Shown here one piece after another: positions 11,122-22,532 of a stretch of DNA of 64,000 bases. The DNA is from Dysidea avara. Its lineage: Eukaryota; Porifera; Demospongiae; Dictyoceratida; Dysideidae. The position numbers were made by a program, and so were the translations under genes. The stretch is taken from assembly GCF_963678975.1 (NCBI RefSeq), contig NC_089276.1, positions 25,403,059 to 25,467,058 of the forward strand. The letters are read 5' to 3'. The notes below the pieces were generated by a model that did no database searches, had not been told where the DNA came from, and saw only the letters and a program-made list of their open reading frames with translations. The number at the start of each line of letters is the position of its first letter. The stretch's first letter is position 1.

Positions 11122-11250
11122 CTAAAGGTGGACCGATACCGATATATACCAGTATTGGTATCGATGCCGATACCAGTGGTATAGGATCGGTATCGCCCAG
11201 GGTAATACGAGGTACAGATACCACCAGTAGACACTTGCCACTTTTATTAA
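11122..11250. repeat. GATACC/GGTATC-rich palindromic repeat
   Basis: A short stretch with many inverted GATACC words (ACCGATACCGATATATACC ... GGTATCGATGCCGATACC). It looks like a small foldback or MITE relic; both strands give meaningless short frames. Confidence 0.45.
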
Positions 11251-11254
11251 GCCA

Positions 11255-11840
11255 TCCCTAGCTAAGTTTCCAGTAGCAAATAACTTAGTTGGGCTAGCAA
11301 AGTAACGAAAAAGTCTTTGTTTCTCTTTTCCAAGTATTGCTACCATTGCTCCCGTGTGTATTCTAATATATTAGAGCATGTGAATCCTTTGTAATTAAAT
11401 GACAGTGCAGTTGTTTCTCAAAGAATAAGTTTATGACTACTTGGCTTGCTTTTTCATGAAAAGGTGTTTGGTTGAAAGGCTGCAACAAACATTGTAGAAT
11501 TATCGGCCACCCACCACAGTATGACATGGCCAGACCACTCAAAATTTCTGGGCTCCGGCACCATATACCTACTACCCTGGTGCACCCCCTTTGCCAAAGC
11601 CCCCTTTGCCAAAGCCTTGATCTGTCCCTGCATATACCTTTCTATATACATGCTCAGTATACAGTAGCTACCCAAGACCTTAAAATTTCACTGAGCTCCA
11701 CAGCATTTCCATCCCTGTACACATGCCTCATAAGTTGATATGATGGGAAAAAATTAAAAAGAGCATAATTACTCAGTCTCAGTGGTGGGATTAGTCTGTT
11801 GGAAACAATTTAATCTCTGAATACAGTAAAGTGAACCCCT
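11255..11840. other. non-coding stretch
   Basis: Nothing coding is supported. A small direct repeat (two copies of CCCCTTTGCCAAAGC) lies near 11586-11616. Confidence 0.4.
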
Positions 11841-11844
11841 CTAG

Positions 11845-12049
11845 CAGTGGCGGATCCAGGATGGGGCATTTGGGGCAAATGCCCCCCCCCCCCCCCCTTC
11901 AAGAAATTGCATACAAGATCGAGATACTCTAATAGAGCAGTCAATTTTTTTTTTTTTGGTCTTCAACTGGTTTTCAGCAAGTTTTTTTGGTCTTCAACTG
12001 TTTTTCAGAAAGGTGCCCCCCCTCTTTCGAAACTCTGGATCCGCCCCTG
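11845..12049. mobile_element. hAT-like MITE with CAGTGGCGGATCCAGG ends
   Basis: Termini CAGTGGCGGATCCAGG and CTGGATCCGCCCCTG are inverted copies; TCTAG lies on both sides. The interior holds a C-run (about 11881-11897), a T-run and the motif GAGATACTCTAATAGAGCAG followed by TCA (about 11920-11942). 205 bp, no coding capacity. Confidence 0.65.
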
Positions 12050-12188
12050 TCTAGCTAGTTAAGACCTTGAACTGTCTGTAAATATCAATGAGTGTTAGAA
12101 TTATAAGTATCAACATGTAAACAACATGGATGACAAACTTACTGAGTAGTCTGTAGTCCAGGCACCACAGAAGGATACATGCATATAA

Positions 12189-12986
12189 CAGGGGCGTAGC
12201 CAGGATTTTTTGAAGGGGGGTTCCAGCACCAGCATTGAGTTACTAGAAGCAGGGGTCTGGGGGCACAGCCCCCAGCCGCTGAGAGACTTTCAATATTTTA
12301 ATAAATCAAAACTCAGCAAATTGCTATATTTTATTCAAAAAGTACATTAATTATGATGCATTAAGTGCCCCTGGGATGAAGGTAGTGCTAGATAAAGTCA
12401 CCTAGTGGAAACAGACAGCATAACACATAGAGACACATATAGTAATCTGTAAGTGATGGTTATATCTCACTGTGGTATAGGAGCAATGAATCCACTGATA
12501 CAAATGACAATCAAAACAATATAACTATACAAATATGCATAGCATGAATTCATTTTGCATAACACAAGTGATAAATTACTGGAGCTCTATATCTTTAAAC
12601 ACTGCACACCAAAGCTATAGCAGTATAAGGTCATGCTAAGTTTTGCATTTAATGTTGGAATGTCTGAAAAACTTCATATGGACATGGATATAATTATTTA
12701 AATGCATGTTCTATTAGAGTATACCTGACTGCTCTATTAGAGTATATACCTGACTGCTCTATTAGAGTATATCGATCTTTTTAACAAGTTTTGAAGAGGG
12801 CTCATGTTACCTCTGTAAATCCTTCCCTGAGAGATGAATGTAAGTTTTATCAATTGTTGTGCTGTGCCATTACACTATATTGCTCACTCATTTTGTCCTG
12901 CCACACTAAATGGTGTGTTAGGATCCTGCTTGCAGAAGTCTAATATTTACAGGGGGGTTCCTGAACCCCCCCTCCCTACGCCCCTG
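12189..12986. mobile_element. hAT-like element with CAGGGGCGTAGCC ends (about 800 bp)
   Basis: Left end CAGGGGCGTAGCCAGGA; right end ends CCCTACGCCCCTG. Flanks GCATATAA and GCATATAG are a near-perfect 8-bp target duplication (the last G of the right terminus is shared). Inside are three tandem copies of the CTCTATTAGAGTAT motif at about 12708-12775. Non-autonomous. Confidence 0.7.
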
Positions 12987-13242
12987 CATATAGCTAGTCA
13001 CTCTCCTAGCAGGGGTTTATTACTAGTTATGCATAGAAAGTATGCTACGTATACACAGCTCTAAAACCTCTTGTCGTTGATCCAACCCATGCAGTCTTTC
13101 TCAGAAAGCTACAAACTATGTCTCCAAATAGTGCTCTCACTAACAAATGTGACAGTGACCAAATATCACTAATACACAATACACAAGGTACTTTTCATGA
13201 GATTACTGATACTATGTAGGGTACATTTTAGTACATATGTAT

Positions 13243-13595
13243 ACAAAGCATTTTGCTATGGCTACAATTTTAGCAATGTATTTCTGTCCCCTAAGGAAGA
13301 ACGGAACAAGTACCTTAACTCTACGTAGTTCTAATTGGGGGTCCAGCATTATCAATTAGAATAACATTGTTTGCACTTGGAATGTTTGGTTTCTGGCACT
13401 GCCTACATCCCACAACTAATTAATGCCTTTTGTTTCTGTCCCTGGACTGCTAGAATTGTATCACCAATGGTGGCTACTTTCTTTATATGATATGATGGGT
13501 TGGTATTCTCCTGTATGGCTTGCCAAGTACATTGTTGTTGTCCACTGCATTGAGTTTAATGATATGGGACCGGACAACAATGGAGTAGAGTTGAT
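13243..13595 (-). pseudogene. MRPL14 (uL14m) exon pseudogene
   Basis: This stretch aligns along its length with the intact MRPL14 exon at 20953-21313 (for example the GGTTTCTGGC and CACCAATGGTGGCTACTTTC words). It carries small insertions and deletions, such as an extra TTAA within the ACAACTAATTAATGCC stretch, and a missing block where the live copy encodes the basic GLYRKKK region. No continuous frame remains. Same strand as the live copy. It marks one end of a duplicated block that also includes an Ig-type gene. Confidence 0.8.
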
Positions 13596-13599
13596 AAAT

Positions 13600-14070
13600 A
13601 AATAAAACAAAGAGTAAATACAATTTGCAATAGTTAGTTAAAGAGATGTTTTTAAATTTCATAAAATATCAGTAAGGTTCCTTTTATGGGCATCACTATT
13701 TTGCTTGCTGAATAAATAGAATATCAGAGTTTCAAACTATGTTTCTAAAATATCAAAATTATGGGATGATCAGTAGCTTTTACACGCTTAAAATAACAAC
13801 ACTCATTCAACAAATTTGCTGGATGTCAAATTGCTCAGCTGCAAGGAACATTAACTGTGAATATTTCAAAAATTGTTTTCATAGGTTGATGTCTGCAAAT
13901 GACGCATGTTTTACCATTGCACATATGCAAAAAAACCCTTCATGTCAAAGACTGTGTGGTATAGGGAAAATTGGTAGTACTAAGCATATTCATGGCTTTA
14001 ATAACAATTTATTATTAAAGTATGGTAAAATGCAATAAAGTAATTGGCTTTTAAATTGGTATACATTATT
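13600..14070. other. non-coding stretch between pseudogene and repeat module
   Basis: A 99-codon plus-strand frame (13739-14038) lies here but shows no signal peptide, domain or splice context. The segment around 13975-14035 is echoed at 43335-43385, which marks it as part of a duplicated block. Confidence 0.4.
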
Positions 14071-14074
14071 CTGC

Positions 14075-14312
14075 TAATCATGTCAATGATCATGTGAGGG
14101 ATAAAATATTGTGATTAAACTTTACATATGGTACAAAGGCCACAGTTTATGGTGGAGAAAAATGCAGCAGTGCAAAGTTTTATATTACACAGTAGGTGTA
14201 TGAGAGATTACATTATGATGAAACATAAACAGGATGGATAATAATTCTGCACAGGAACTTTACAATAATTCACAAACCACATTGTTAACGTGGCTATCAC
14301 ATGACCAAAAAA
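14075..14312. repeat. duplicated upstream module, copy 1
   Basis: Matches 43505-43742 over most of its length (shared GTGGAGAAAAATGCAGCA, AAACATAAACAGGATGGATA and ACAATAATTCACAAAC words). It ends in a core (ACTTTACAATAATTCACAAA ... GTGGCTATCACATGAC) seen in shorter form at 17655-17712, 22400-22450 and more weakly at 15240-15290. Each copy lies 5' of an Ig-type gene or relic. Confidence 0.6.
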
Positions 14313-14319
14313 ATTAGCT

Positions 14320-15425
14320 CATTTCCACCACTGTAGATGACTAACTGCTAAGATGACTGTTGCGCTATACAGGTATAGAAGAGCAACTTAAGTACTTGTG
14401 TAATGATGGTAGCCACTAGCACCTAGCTACATGTGATTGAATGCTATTGCTAAAGTGTGTTTTCTTTTTTTCTTGCTTTCATAATTTTTGTAGAGTACAA
14501 CGTGTTCCTCTTGATGCAAAGATGCATTGCATGGGTTTTCCATTGCATATATGACTGCTACATTTTAAGTGTAACAGTAACAAAAAATCTGGATGCATGA
14601 CTAGAATTGCACGTGCACAACCAGAACTTTATGTGCTTGTATTTTAGTAACTACTAAAAAAATAGGTAATTATAGTTTAAAGCTCTGTATATAATATTAT
14701 TATTATTGGCCTTACTAATCTGCTCATGTATGATGTCTGTATGCATCTTACTGATAACTATATAAAGTTGAAATGGCAATAATTGTATAGGAGAAACAGT
14801 ATAATTTTAGCATGACGTATTCATTCCCTTTAGACTATATAGTTCCCCAAGCAACCAAAATCAATTATGTACAGTTTTGGGCAGACCGATCATTGGTCTA
14901 GCTACTGTATTTGTTTTTGGCATCACCATAGCAGTCGACTTGGATCACTCAGTTTTGAGAGACCAACTTTGGTGTATCATTTCTATAATCAAAAGTTGGT
15001 CTGTGCCCATTTTGAAGCAAGCTAATCATTGTGGTTGTAATAAATGCAATTTGCTGCTCATAAAGTAGTTTCTGTCATTCACATTGTTGTACTCACAGTT
15101 CATGTAATGTGATTTTAATACTGATCTATTCTGTGGGATAGTCATAATTAGTGTTAAGTAGTTTAATTATTATTGATAAAAAGTGCATGCAATTAAATGC
15201 ATCACAATTATGATGTAATATGGGTGGTATCACAATACATCACGGGAAAGTTTAAAATAATTCCCCCAACCACATGTTGTGACTATGGTTTTCATACACC
15301 TTAACTCTGCAAAATGTTTTTGTCTATATCCACACATACTCGAAATATTTTCAATATTACACATTGGTTTTTCAGTATTAAAAGGTTGGGCAGACACTGA
15401 AAAAACACCACTGTAAACTTTCAAA
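14320..15425. other. 5' intergenic region of the first Ig-type gene
   Basis: Non-coding as far as I can see. It holds a weak copy of the duplicated core (about 15240-15290: AAATAATTCCCCCAACCACA). The 63-codon frame at 14877-15068 has no support. The promoter of the gene at 15432 should lie in the last few hundred bases, but no clear TATA box is visible. Confidence 0.4.
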
Positions 15426-15431
15426 ATAAAA

Positions 15432-16224
15432 ATGAAAGTTTTGTTTCTGTTTTTCACTTGCTTCAATATAGCAAGCCTTAGAAGTATACCAGGTAAGCAA
15501 TGTTGCATACTATCACTATCAGGATACTATCAATAGCTACTTTAACAAAACATAATTTCATTATAGTCAATTGTGGGCCAAGGGATTCAGCACCATTAGT
15601 GGAAAAGAAGATTGGCAAAAAATACCCACTAGTATGTGAAGACTCTTGTGATGATGGAGTATATAATTACTCAGTTTATAATGTGGCTACTGGAGAGACT
15701 GAAATTGTACATCAAGGATCATACAGATATCATTTTGATGTTAACGGAGATGGAATCTACTGCTGTGCATGTGCTGACAATCCTATAGCACTGGCAACTA
15801 ACAGCCAGTGTTGTGTACATATAGTAGGTAAGCAATTAAACATTTTCAATCAGCAATTTTATCTCTTACTACATCAATAGTACGAGGCACAAACTCCAGT
15901 CATAACTCAACTAATACCACCATCTCTCCTATCATTACTGAAATTGATAGTTCAAATCATTCAACAAATTTACTACCAGATTCCACAGCAACTTCCTCTT
16001 CTTCAACACCTACACCTCATACAACCAGTACTGACCCAGTGTACGACAGTACCACTACAGAAGGTAGCACAATAATGGAGTTTGGTATTACTAGCAATTG
16101 CAATGGAAATGCTACAATTCCAGTACTTGTGGTGATCATCTCATTGCTGTTAATATTGCTTGTGGCTGCAGTCGTAGCACTAATAATTGTCTGTTCAAAG
16201 TGCAGAAGACTACAGAAAACTTGA
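15432..16224 (+). CDS. single Ig-like-domain membrane protein 1
   Basis: Three exons with consensus splice sites, all phase 1: 15432-15492, 15567-15827, 15881-16224 (introns 74 and 53 nt), 221 residues. Exon 1 encodes a signal peptide (MKVLFLFFTC...). Exon 2 encodes one Ig-like domain: the B-strand cysteine in YPLVCED, a YNYSVYN C-strand, and the DGIYCC F-strand with the G-x-Y-x-C pattern, plus extra cysteines (DSC, CCAC, QCC). Exon 3 gives a Ser/Thr-rich stalk with several N-glycosylation sequons, a transmembrane helix at about 185-212 and a nine-residue basic tail (SKCRRLQKT). Signal, domain and stalk/TM on separate phase-1 exons is the standard Ig-superfamily gene plan. Poly(A) signal AATAAA at 16307-16312. 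Surface receptor or adhesion role is inferred; ligand unknown. The tail has no signalling motif, so it would need a partner. Confidence 0.78.
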
Positions 16225-16319
16225 ACACATTTTTGCATATTATTGTATTTTAAATCATTTCAATATTAATTTATTATGCATATTCTGGTATGTCATGCAT
16301 ATTTTAAATAAAATGTCAC

Positions 16320-17640
16320 GCTTTATAATTGCAAATAAAATGCAGTCTAGCACAGGATGCAGAGAATCAATATGTATTGAAACATTTAACACACTTGTCA
16401 AATGGGTATTAATGTTAAATCCTTTATGAAAGATAGCTAGGTTGGTGGATTGGTTGCATGCATGTATATTATGTATTAGTATTAGGTGATGGTGTAGTAA
16501 TAATTACCCTACATGCAGCTGCATGCTTGACTGCTTCTAATTTCTTGTTGGGAGTTTCTTGACAGTTTCAGATGAAGTAACTTTACCAGTTTGATGATAC
16601 ATGCATACACCTGCATCTTGTCACATCATTCTCTTATAGAACATTGCTTCAAATTCTTTGTGCAATCACAGCATTTATGCATATCTCTTACTATGGTGAA
16701 ACTGCTACATGCATTTTGTGGGGAATCACAGTATCTATTTATGGAGCAATTGTGGGCAAGCTGTAAGTGTGGCCCTGACCAAAAATGAAAATATAAAGTA
16801 AGCACTGCAGTTGCATCATAATAACGTGACAACAAAACAACACTTCCATTACCATGAGTAGTAGAAACACAATCCATGTTTAATATCATGACTAGCATAG
16901 ATTCCACTAGCTATGGTTGGGTGTCAGGCAATATGTAATTCATGAGGTGCATGAGAATATAGTAAAATCAAGTATGCAATGAATTCTATCATGCACTTTG
17001 TACTAAAAATATAAAAATATGTATACAGCTGACTCAGAGGTAGCTATAGGATTAGCCTATACCTCTTATAGCTACCTGGGACTCTAAAATGCTATACTAT
17101 AATATGGTTTTAGGTTACACCTCCCTATATACACATAACTGACGCACCAAAATCTCATAGCTGCATTTGAGGCACGTTTGAAAGGGCCTCCTCACATATG
17201 ACCACTAACAATGCTATAAGATGTTAACAGGATATACTGTACAGCGCCCTTGCAAATTAAAGGTTGCTTTGATGTATGGTTGAACTATAATTGCACACAA
17301 AAGAAATCTGTGCCACATACACAAAGTAAACATATCAGCAGATTTACTAGTTATATGTGACCAAATCAGCAAAAACAGATCCTTTAGTGCTGGTCACTGT
17401 AAAGCGTTAATAATAATAATAAAAAAAAATCTTGCAACCTTTCCAATTGCATGTACCTAGCAACCTATAACTTGACTTGTGAATTAGGTATCAGCTTGAA
17501 ATTTGGTCACATTGTACCCCCCATATATTGCCTGGGGGTGATAAGTCAAGAACAAGAGGAGTTATATGATCATAGTCAAACTCATAAGTTTGGAAAGGCT
17601 ATACAACACCTTTTCGTAGATCTGGTCACATATTAGTTTG
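16320..17640. other. intergenic between the two Ig-type genes
   Basis: About 1.3 kb of AT-rich DNA. Overlapping short frames on both strands at 16590-16907 have no domain, signal or splice context. No repeat boundaries that I could define. Confidence 0.4.
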
Positions 17641-17654
17641 TACTGTAAGCGGAA

Positions 17655-17712
17655 CTGGAACTTTATAATAATTTCCCTAACCACAATCTTTACCGTGGCT
17701 ATCACATGACCT
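17655..17712. repeat. duplicated upstream core, short copy
   Basis: AACTTTATAATAATTTCCCT followed by AACCACAATC and GTGGCTATCACATGAC, the conserved core also seen at 14260-14312, 22400-22450 and 43690-43742. It lies about 0.95 kb 5' of the second Ig-type gene. Confidence 0.6.
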
Positions 17713-17729
17713 CTTACTATATATATATG

Positions 17730-18516
17730 TACTAGTAATAGCATGGGTAGCAGTGAAATTTGGGATAAATATCACGAGTGTTGTATTGGAAATGGGGATA
17801 AATTTCACGAGGCGAAGCCGAGTGAAATTTACCATTTCCAATACAACAAGAGTGGTATTTATCCCAAATTTCACTGCTACCCATGCTATTCCCAGTTAAT
17901 ACCATACTCGCTGCATATGCGCATGCCGTGCATTAGCTTTGCTATGTACGCAATTTGTCACTATGTACTAAACACGCGTCGACACTAATTGGCGCTACAT
18001 TGTTAACATAAATTCTAGCCAATGAAATTGCAATTACAACTTTTTCACTGCTGTCAGTGAAATACGGGATAAATTTCACTGCTACTATTGAGACTTTTGT
18101 ACGGGCAGTGAAACAGGTATGGTATTAGTACTAGTAATAGCATGGGTAGCAGTGAAATTTGGGATAAATATCACGAGTGTTGTATTGGAAATGGGGATAA
18201 ATTTCACGAGGCGAAGCCGAGTGAAATTTACCATTTCCAATACAACAAGAGTGGTATTTATCCCAAAATTTCACTGCTACCCATGCTATTCCCAGTTAAT
18301 ACCATACTCGCTGCATATACGCATGCTGTGCATTAGCGTTGCCATGTACGCAATTTGTCACTATGTACTAAACATGTGTCAACACTAATTGTTAACATAA
18401 ATTCTAGCCAATGAAATTGCAATTACAACTTTTTCACTGCTACCAGTGAAATACGGGATAAATTTCACTGCTACTATTGAGACTTTTGTATGGGAAGTGA
18501 AACAGGTATGGTATTA
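17730..18516. repeat. tandem pair of 399-bp foldback units
   Basis: Two direct copies (17730-18128 and 18129-18516) differ by a few bases and an 11-bp deletion in the second. Each starts with an almost perfect hairpin of about 70-nt arms around the loop GAGGCGAAGCCGAG (17739-17894 and 18138-18293). The arms read AGCATGGGTAGCAGTGAAAT on one side and the complement on the other. The rest of each unit has a second smaller inverted piece (GATAAATTTCACTGCTAC). It lies immediately 5' of the Ig-type gene at 18638. Short frames inside are palindrome artefacts. Confidence 0.85.
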
Positions 18517-18541
18517 ATATATATATTGCCAATTCAGTCCA

Positions 18542-18548
18542 TATAAAT
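18542..18548 (+). promoter_or_regulatory. possible TATA box of Ig-type gene 2
   Basis: TATAAAT about 90 nt before the ATG at 18638, the only TATA-like site close to this start. Start of transcription is not known. Confidence 0.35.
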
Positions 18549-18637
18549 TAAATAAGCAGCACACATCTATACATATACGTTGCTACAGTATTTAGAGTTG
18601 TAAAAGGATTTTTGTTAAACTAAGCTAAAAGTTAATC

Positions 18638-19476
18638 ATGAAACACAGGGAGACAATAGCATCCATGTATATACTGTTAACAACAGTAAGTCTAGTGACA
18701 AGTTCAACCTTAACAGGTAAGCATGTACTCTTACTATTAATCTGTATGCTAAGCGTGAATACTTTACTAAAATTATTATACATTACTATTATTCTTTATG
18801 TTAGTGTCTTGTCAGTCAAGGAAATTAATGTCAACAACAACAACAAAGAACAATGGTGAAATGCTTGATTTTGTCTGCTCCACTGCAGATGATCAATGTA
18901 CTGGAACAATGTATAATTATTTCTTTTACAATGATACAAGTGAAGAGGCTGAGCTAATACATCAAGGAACATACCGGCACAATGTTCATATCAATAGACC
19001 TGGAGTTTACTGCTGTGTAAAGCAGTGTTCTGATACAATGCCAGCAGACAGCCAGTGTTGTATTCAAGGTAAATATACCTTATCAGTAAATCAACATTAA
19101 CTACTGTTCTTATTGAATAGTGCAAGAAAAGGAAAGCCAAAATGAAACCATCCTTCCCAACGGCACAAACAGTTCAGGTGATTCGATACCCACAGAGTCA
19201 CCTTTTCCAAGCAAGAATCACACAGCACAATCTACTATCACAACACTGATCAGCACAAAACCACAAGAAAATAATAGACATAATGATACTGTGGTCACAG
19301 TGATAATAATCATATTATTTGTGTTTGTCACATTTGTATGTATTTGTGTATTGCTATTGATTTTATATAAAAGCTGGAGGAGATCGAAGACAATGGACTG
19401 TTTAAACACACACTTTTCACTCATGTCATATACTGTTACTCTAAATACTCATGTAAATAAACAGTTTACAGTGTGA
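18638..19476 (+). CDS. single Ig-like-domain membrane protein 2
   Basis: Paralogue of the gene at 15432 with the same three-exon, phase-1 plan: 18638-18716, 18805-19068, 19121-19476 (introns 88 and 52 nt), 232 residues. Signal peptide in exon 1. The Ig-like domain in exon 2 shows LDFVCST (B strand), YNYFFYND, LIHQGTYRHN and PGVYCCVKQC (F strand); the cysteine pattern (C, C, CC-x2-C, CC) matches protein 1. Exon 3 gives a stalk with NET, NGT, NSS, NHT and NDT sequons, a transmembrane helix at about 171-197 and a 35-residue tail containing one tyrosine (LMSYTVTL), not a canonical ITIM. The poly(A) signal AATAAA overlaps the last codons (19456-19461). A surface recognition or adhesion role is inferred from the architecture. 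Confidence 0.8.
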
Positions 19477-19479
19477 ACA

Positions 19480-20940
19480 TATGTATTGAAATTCTATATA
19501 CAAGATCTCAATATAATTATATTATAGACAGTATTAGACACACATCAGCCATGCCTCGGTATAGTTGTATATTCATTGTTTAGAAACACTTACACATGGG
19601 TACATCATGCAGATTACACCAAGTGTAATGCATGCCTTTCCATTGGCCAATTGGAAACACTACATAGAAAATGGAAATAATTATGGGAAACTGAGAATGA
19701 CCAAAACTTCATATTATGTGACTAACTATAATAATGTAAGTACGTTCCAGAAGGTATCAAAAAACTATAATGTACTCATGATCTCATAAGGTTATCTCCC
19801 ATAGTTTGGTTAACATTTTACTCACGATGTTGTGTTGCATTGTATCATACACCAAACAAGCTGCAGAATGTTCAGTGTAGGCTTTGGAATTTCCACACAA
19901 TTATATATAATTTTATTAGTGAGTCAACTTCAGTGACGACCTTATAATCAGATGACCTTATAATCAGATCACAGAGTGCACCATTGGTGATTATTAATGT
20001 GGTCATGAAATAACAACTTAGCTGTTTGGGCTGAAATGCTTACTTTACATTTTCACTTTTGGTCAGTAACCACAACCACTGTTTACATGCAGACTTTACA
20101 TGCAGACTAAATACATTTAGTTACTGTAATCCCTTGGATTTCCCTACTGCATATGTTATGATAATTACAACAATTTGATTTATTGGCATTTTTAATCTGT
20201 ACCATCACAGGAGATATATGCTGTGTTTGCACTAGGTGCAAGGGATGGTTTATTGTAAGGAAGAAGCAAACTGGTAAGAAACAAACAGTGAGTATTTGAT
20301 GTTCTCAGCTAAAAACTGAATGACAATTGACTGCTAAAATATACAAATTTTCTGTGAAAGAAGCAGTCAAGTAGCTGGATGATTTATTATTCCACCAACA
20401 CACAGCAATCCATTTTTTATATCCTGAGCTAAATAATTATAATACTTGCAGTAAGGTTTTATGATGCTAAACATCTAGCTCACAAGCAAATCAATGTATT
20501 AATACTGTTTGCGTAAATTAATCTACAGCATATGGTGTGCTATGAGAGATCTAGATCAACTCATGTGTCTGCTTTTCCTATTATATCAAGACACATGGTA
20601 TTGTCGTGTGGCCCAAGAAACTGGCACACCACACCGTGAATATAATATTAACCATAAGGAGTACATGTTAAATTTAAAGTAGCTACATGAACACAACAAT
20701 AGGCATGATGCGTATCACATGAATAATAATAATAATAGTAAATGGTGTTACTACACATGATTTTATTCAGAAAACTGAAATGGAAGAAATCTTTATCTAC
20801 AGTACATCTCTTCAAATAGACCAACTTGTAACAGTGAACATGTCAAACGAATCTATAGACTAGTACAATTAAACTCTATAACAGCTGACACATTTCATGC
20901 CATTACACTGAGAAAATTGTTAAGTAGTGTACATTCTAAT
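19480..20940. other. 3' flank of Ig gene 2 and intergenic DNA
   Basis: The segment around 19920-20090 is echoed at about 23410-23520 (AATGTGGTCATGAA... then CACTTTTGGTCAGT / CACTGTTGGTCGGT), so the duplication carrying the Ig genes reaches into their 3' flanks. An exon-like segment at 20211-20273 is listed separately. Otherwise nothing coding. Confidence 0.45.
20211..20273 (+). other. orphan exon-like segment
   Basis: A 63-nt segment between a good acceptor (ACCATCACAG) and donor (CTG|GTAAGA). Only one frame is open and it is phase 1 at both ends, the same phase as all introns of the adjacent Ig-type gene. It reads DICCVCTRCKGWFIVRKKQT, a cysteine-rich basic string that could be an alternative juxtamembrane or tail exon. 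No upstream or downstream partner is proven. Confidence 0.25.
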
Positions 20941-20952
20941 ACATATGTAGCA

Positions 20953-21313
20953 TTATACAAAGCGTTTTGCTATGGCTACAATTTTAGCAGTGTCTTTCCG
21001 TCCTCTAAGAAAGGAGGGAACAGGCACCTTAACTCTAGTTCCTATTGGTGAACCAGCATTATCAATTAAAATGACATTGTTCGCATCAAATCTTGGAATG
21101 TTTGGTTTCTGGCTCTGTCTACATCCCACAACTAATGCCTTTTGCTTCTGTCCCTGAACTGCTAGAAGAATTGTATCACCAATGGTGGCTACTTTCTTCT
21201 TACGATATAGACCAATACAGGTTGGTCTTCTTCTATGTGGCTTGCCTAGTACACTGTTGTCCACTACATTAACCCTGGTGAGTTTAATGATATGGGACAG
21301 CACTGGAGTGGAC
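20953..21313 (-). CDS. MRPL14: mitochondrial ribosomal protein uL14m (L14), main exon
   Basis: Minus-strand exon from acceptor TTTACAG (starts 21313) to TAA (20955-20953), 119 residues plus one split codon. It matches the bL14/uL14 fold of mitochondrial large-subunit L14: IIKLTRVNVVDNS, the GDTILLAVQGQKQKALVVG beta-barrel segment, PRFDANNVILIDNAGSPIGT and the C-terminal KIVAIAKRFV (animal MRPL14 ends in a similar AIAxxFV). L14 sits at the subunit interface of the mitoribosome and contacts the small subunit. The first exon (about 25 residues with the mitochondrial targeting peptide) should lie to the right of 21313; I could not identify it. The (AC)n and ACGC repeat frame running into this exon from the right is intron. 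A dead copy lies at 13243-13595. Confidence 0.85.
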
Positions 21314-21356
21314 CTGTAAATTACAATAAAGATAGCTTGTATATTATCATCATAAG

Positions 21357-21362
21357 CACACA

Positions 21363-21410
<48 letters not shown>

Positions 21411-21417
21411 CACACAC
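21357..21417. repeat. CACG and CA microsatellite
   Basis: About 10 ACGC units followed by (AC)n, inside the presumed first intron of MRPL14. Confidence 0.9.
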
Positions 21418-21419
21418 TT

Positions 21420-22300
21420 TGCTTCTGCATTGCTTGTTTGTGCTTGTGAGTTGTAATTTTTCAACAAATGAATAGACATGATGGAAAATATCAGTTCTAA
21501 AATTTTGTAATTGCTATTAAACAAACCTAGATGTTCTCTGAGAAATAAAACACAAGTAAATTACAATCTTTTACGTGTTCTACTGTAGTTGAAAACAATC
21601 TATACATGTACAATGATTACATACCACATGTAAAAGAAGATAATTTTAAACAGTGGATAGTCATATTTAAACATGATTGACATACACTTTTTACCTTGTG
21701 CTAGTTTACATTTCACAATCACATAGCTAAAGCACTACATGGTAGCAAAGTCACAAAAAGTCACTTTAAATAGGTGCTCATGATGACACATATAATTACT
21801 AACAATAAGACTGTGAGCGAACTGTGACATGCAGAGTACGCTATAGTACAAAGTAAAAGGTATGTAGTAAATAAAATCCAGAGAAAGTTGGGCCTTTGCG
21901 AGTCACTGGACCTCGGTCCACTACTTTTACCACCCCTATCTGGTAGTGGGCCAGACATGATAAAGTCAAGACTGTCTACAAAAAACATGTTTAATTTGGT
22001 ACGTACAGGTTGATAAGCAAGTACATAAATTCAGTCAAGAACACTTTCAAATTTGCTTGTGAGGCTCAGAGTGTACGACACATACTGCACTTCTGGGAGA
22101 TGGGTTTTGTGGCATAGTGTTTGACCTAAGTAGTGGGTGTAGATATGGCCACTAGTAATGCTAAGAATCAATTAGTAAGATACTGTACAGCACTCATGAT
22201 ACATACAACAAAGTTTGATTTCATGTACACATGAACTACTTACACAAGACAAATGTTTGTCACCTTTAGGTATAGGCTGGGGGCTTTAATATAATTGCAC
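21420..22300. other. 5' side of MRPL14, non-coding or undetected exon
   Basis: The missing first exon of MRPL14 may lie here. A minus-strand frame at about 21761-21955 (SGPLPDRGGKSSGPRSSDS followed by a hydrophobic run) is compositionally protein-like but has no clear splice donor, so I do not call it. Confidence 0.3.
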
Positions 22301-22304
22301 ATGG

Positions 22305-22450
22305 TGTAAAGAGGTCATAGTTTAGGGTAGCAGGAAAAATATAGTTTAAAAGGACATAAAGTGATGTAATGTACACAAAGTATACATTGTAATTGGGGGA
22401 AATTTGTAGTAATTTCCCTAACCACAATGTTTACTGTGCACGGCTATCTT
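22305..22450. repeat. duplicated upstream module, copy before Ig pseudogene
   Basis: Contains AGTAATTTCCCTAACCACAA followed by TGTTTACTGTG and CGGCTATC, the same core as 17655-17712 and 14260-14312. It sits about 80 nt 5' of the Ig pseudogene. Confidence 0.55.
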
Positions 22451-22532
22451 ACTATTGTAATACAACTTAATTCCTAAATACATACACACATCATCTACAG
22501 TTGCTATGTTCACAAGCAGTTTGGTATAAGCT

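Noticed and set aside
17743-18388. Three ORFs in the 17.7-18.4 kb region as a small gene family
   Set aside because: They are frames through duplicated hairpin arms; both strands give similar frames because of the palindrome.
21761-21988. Minus-strand frame as the first exon of MRPL14
   Set aside because: No donor site in the required phase, and the hydrophobic C-terminal run does not fit a ribosomal protein; left as unexplained.
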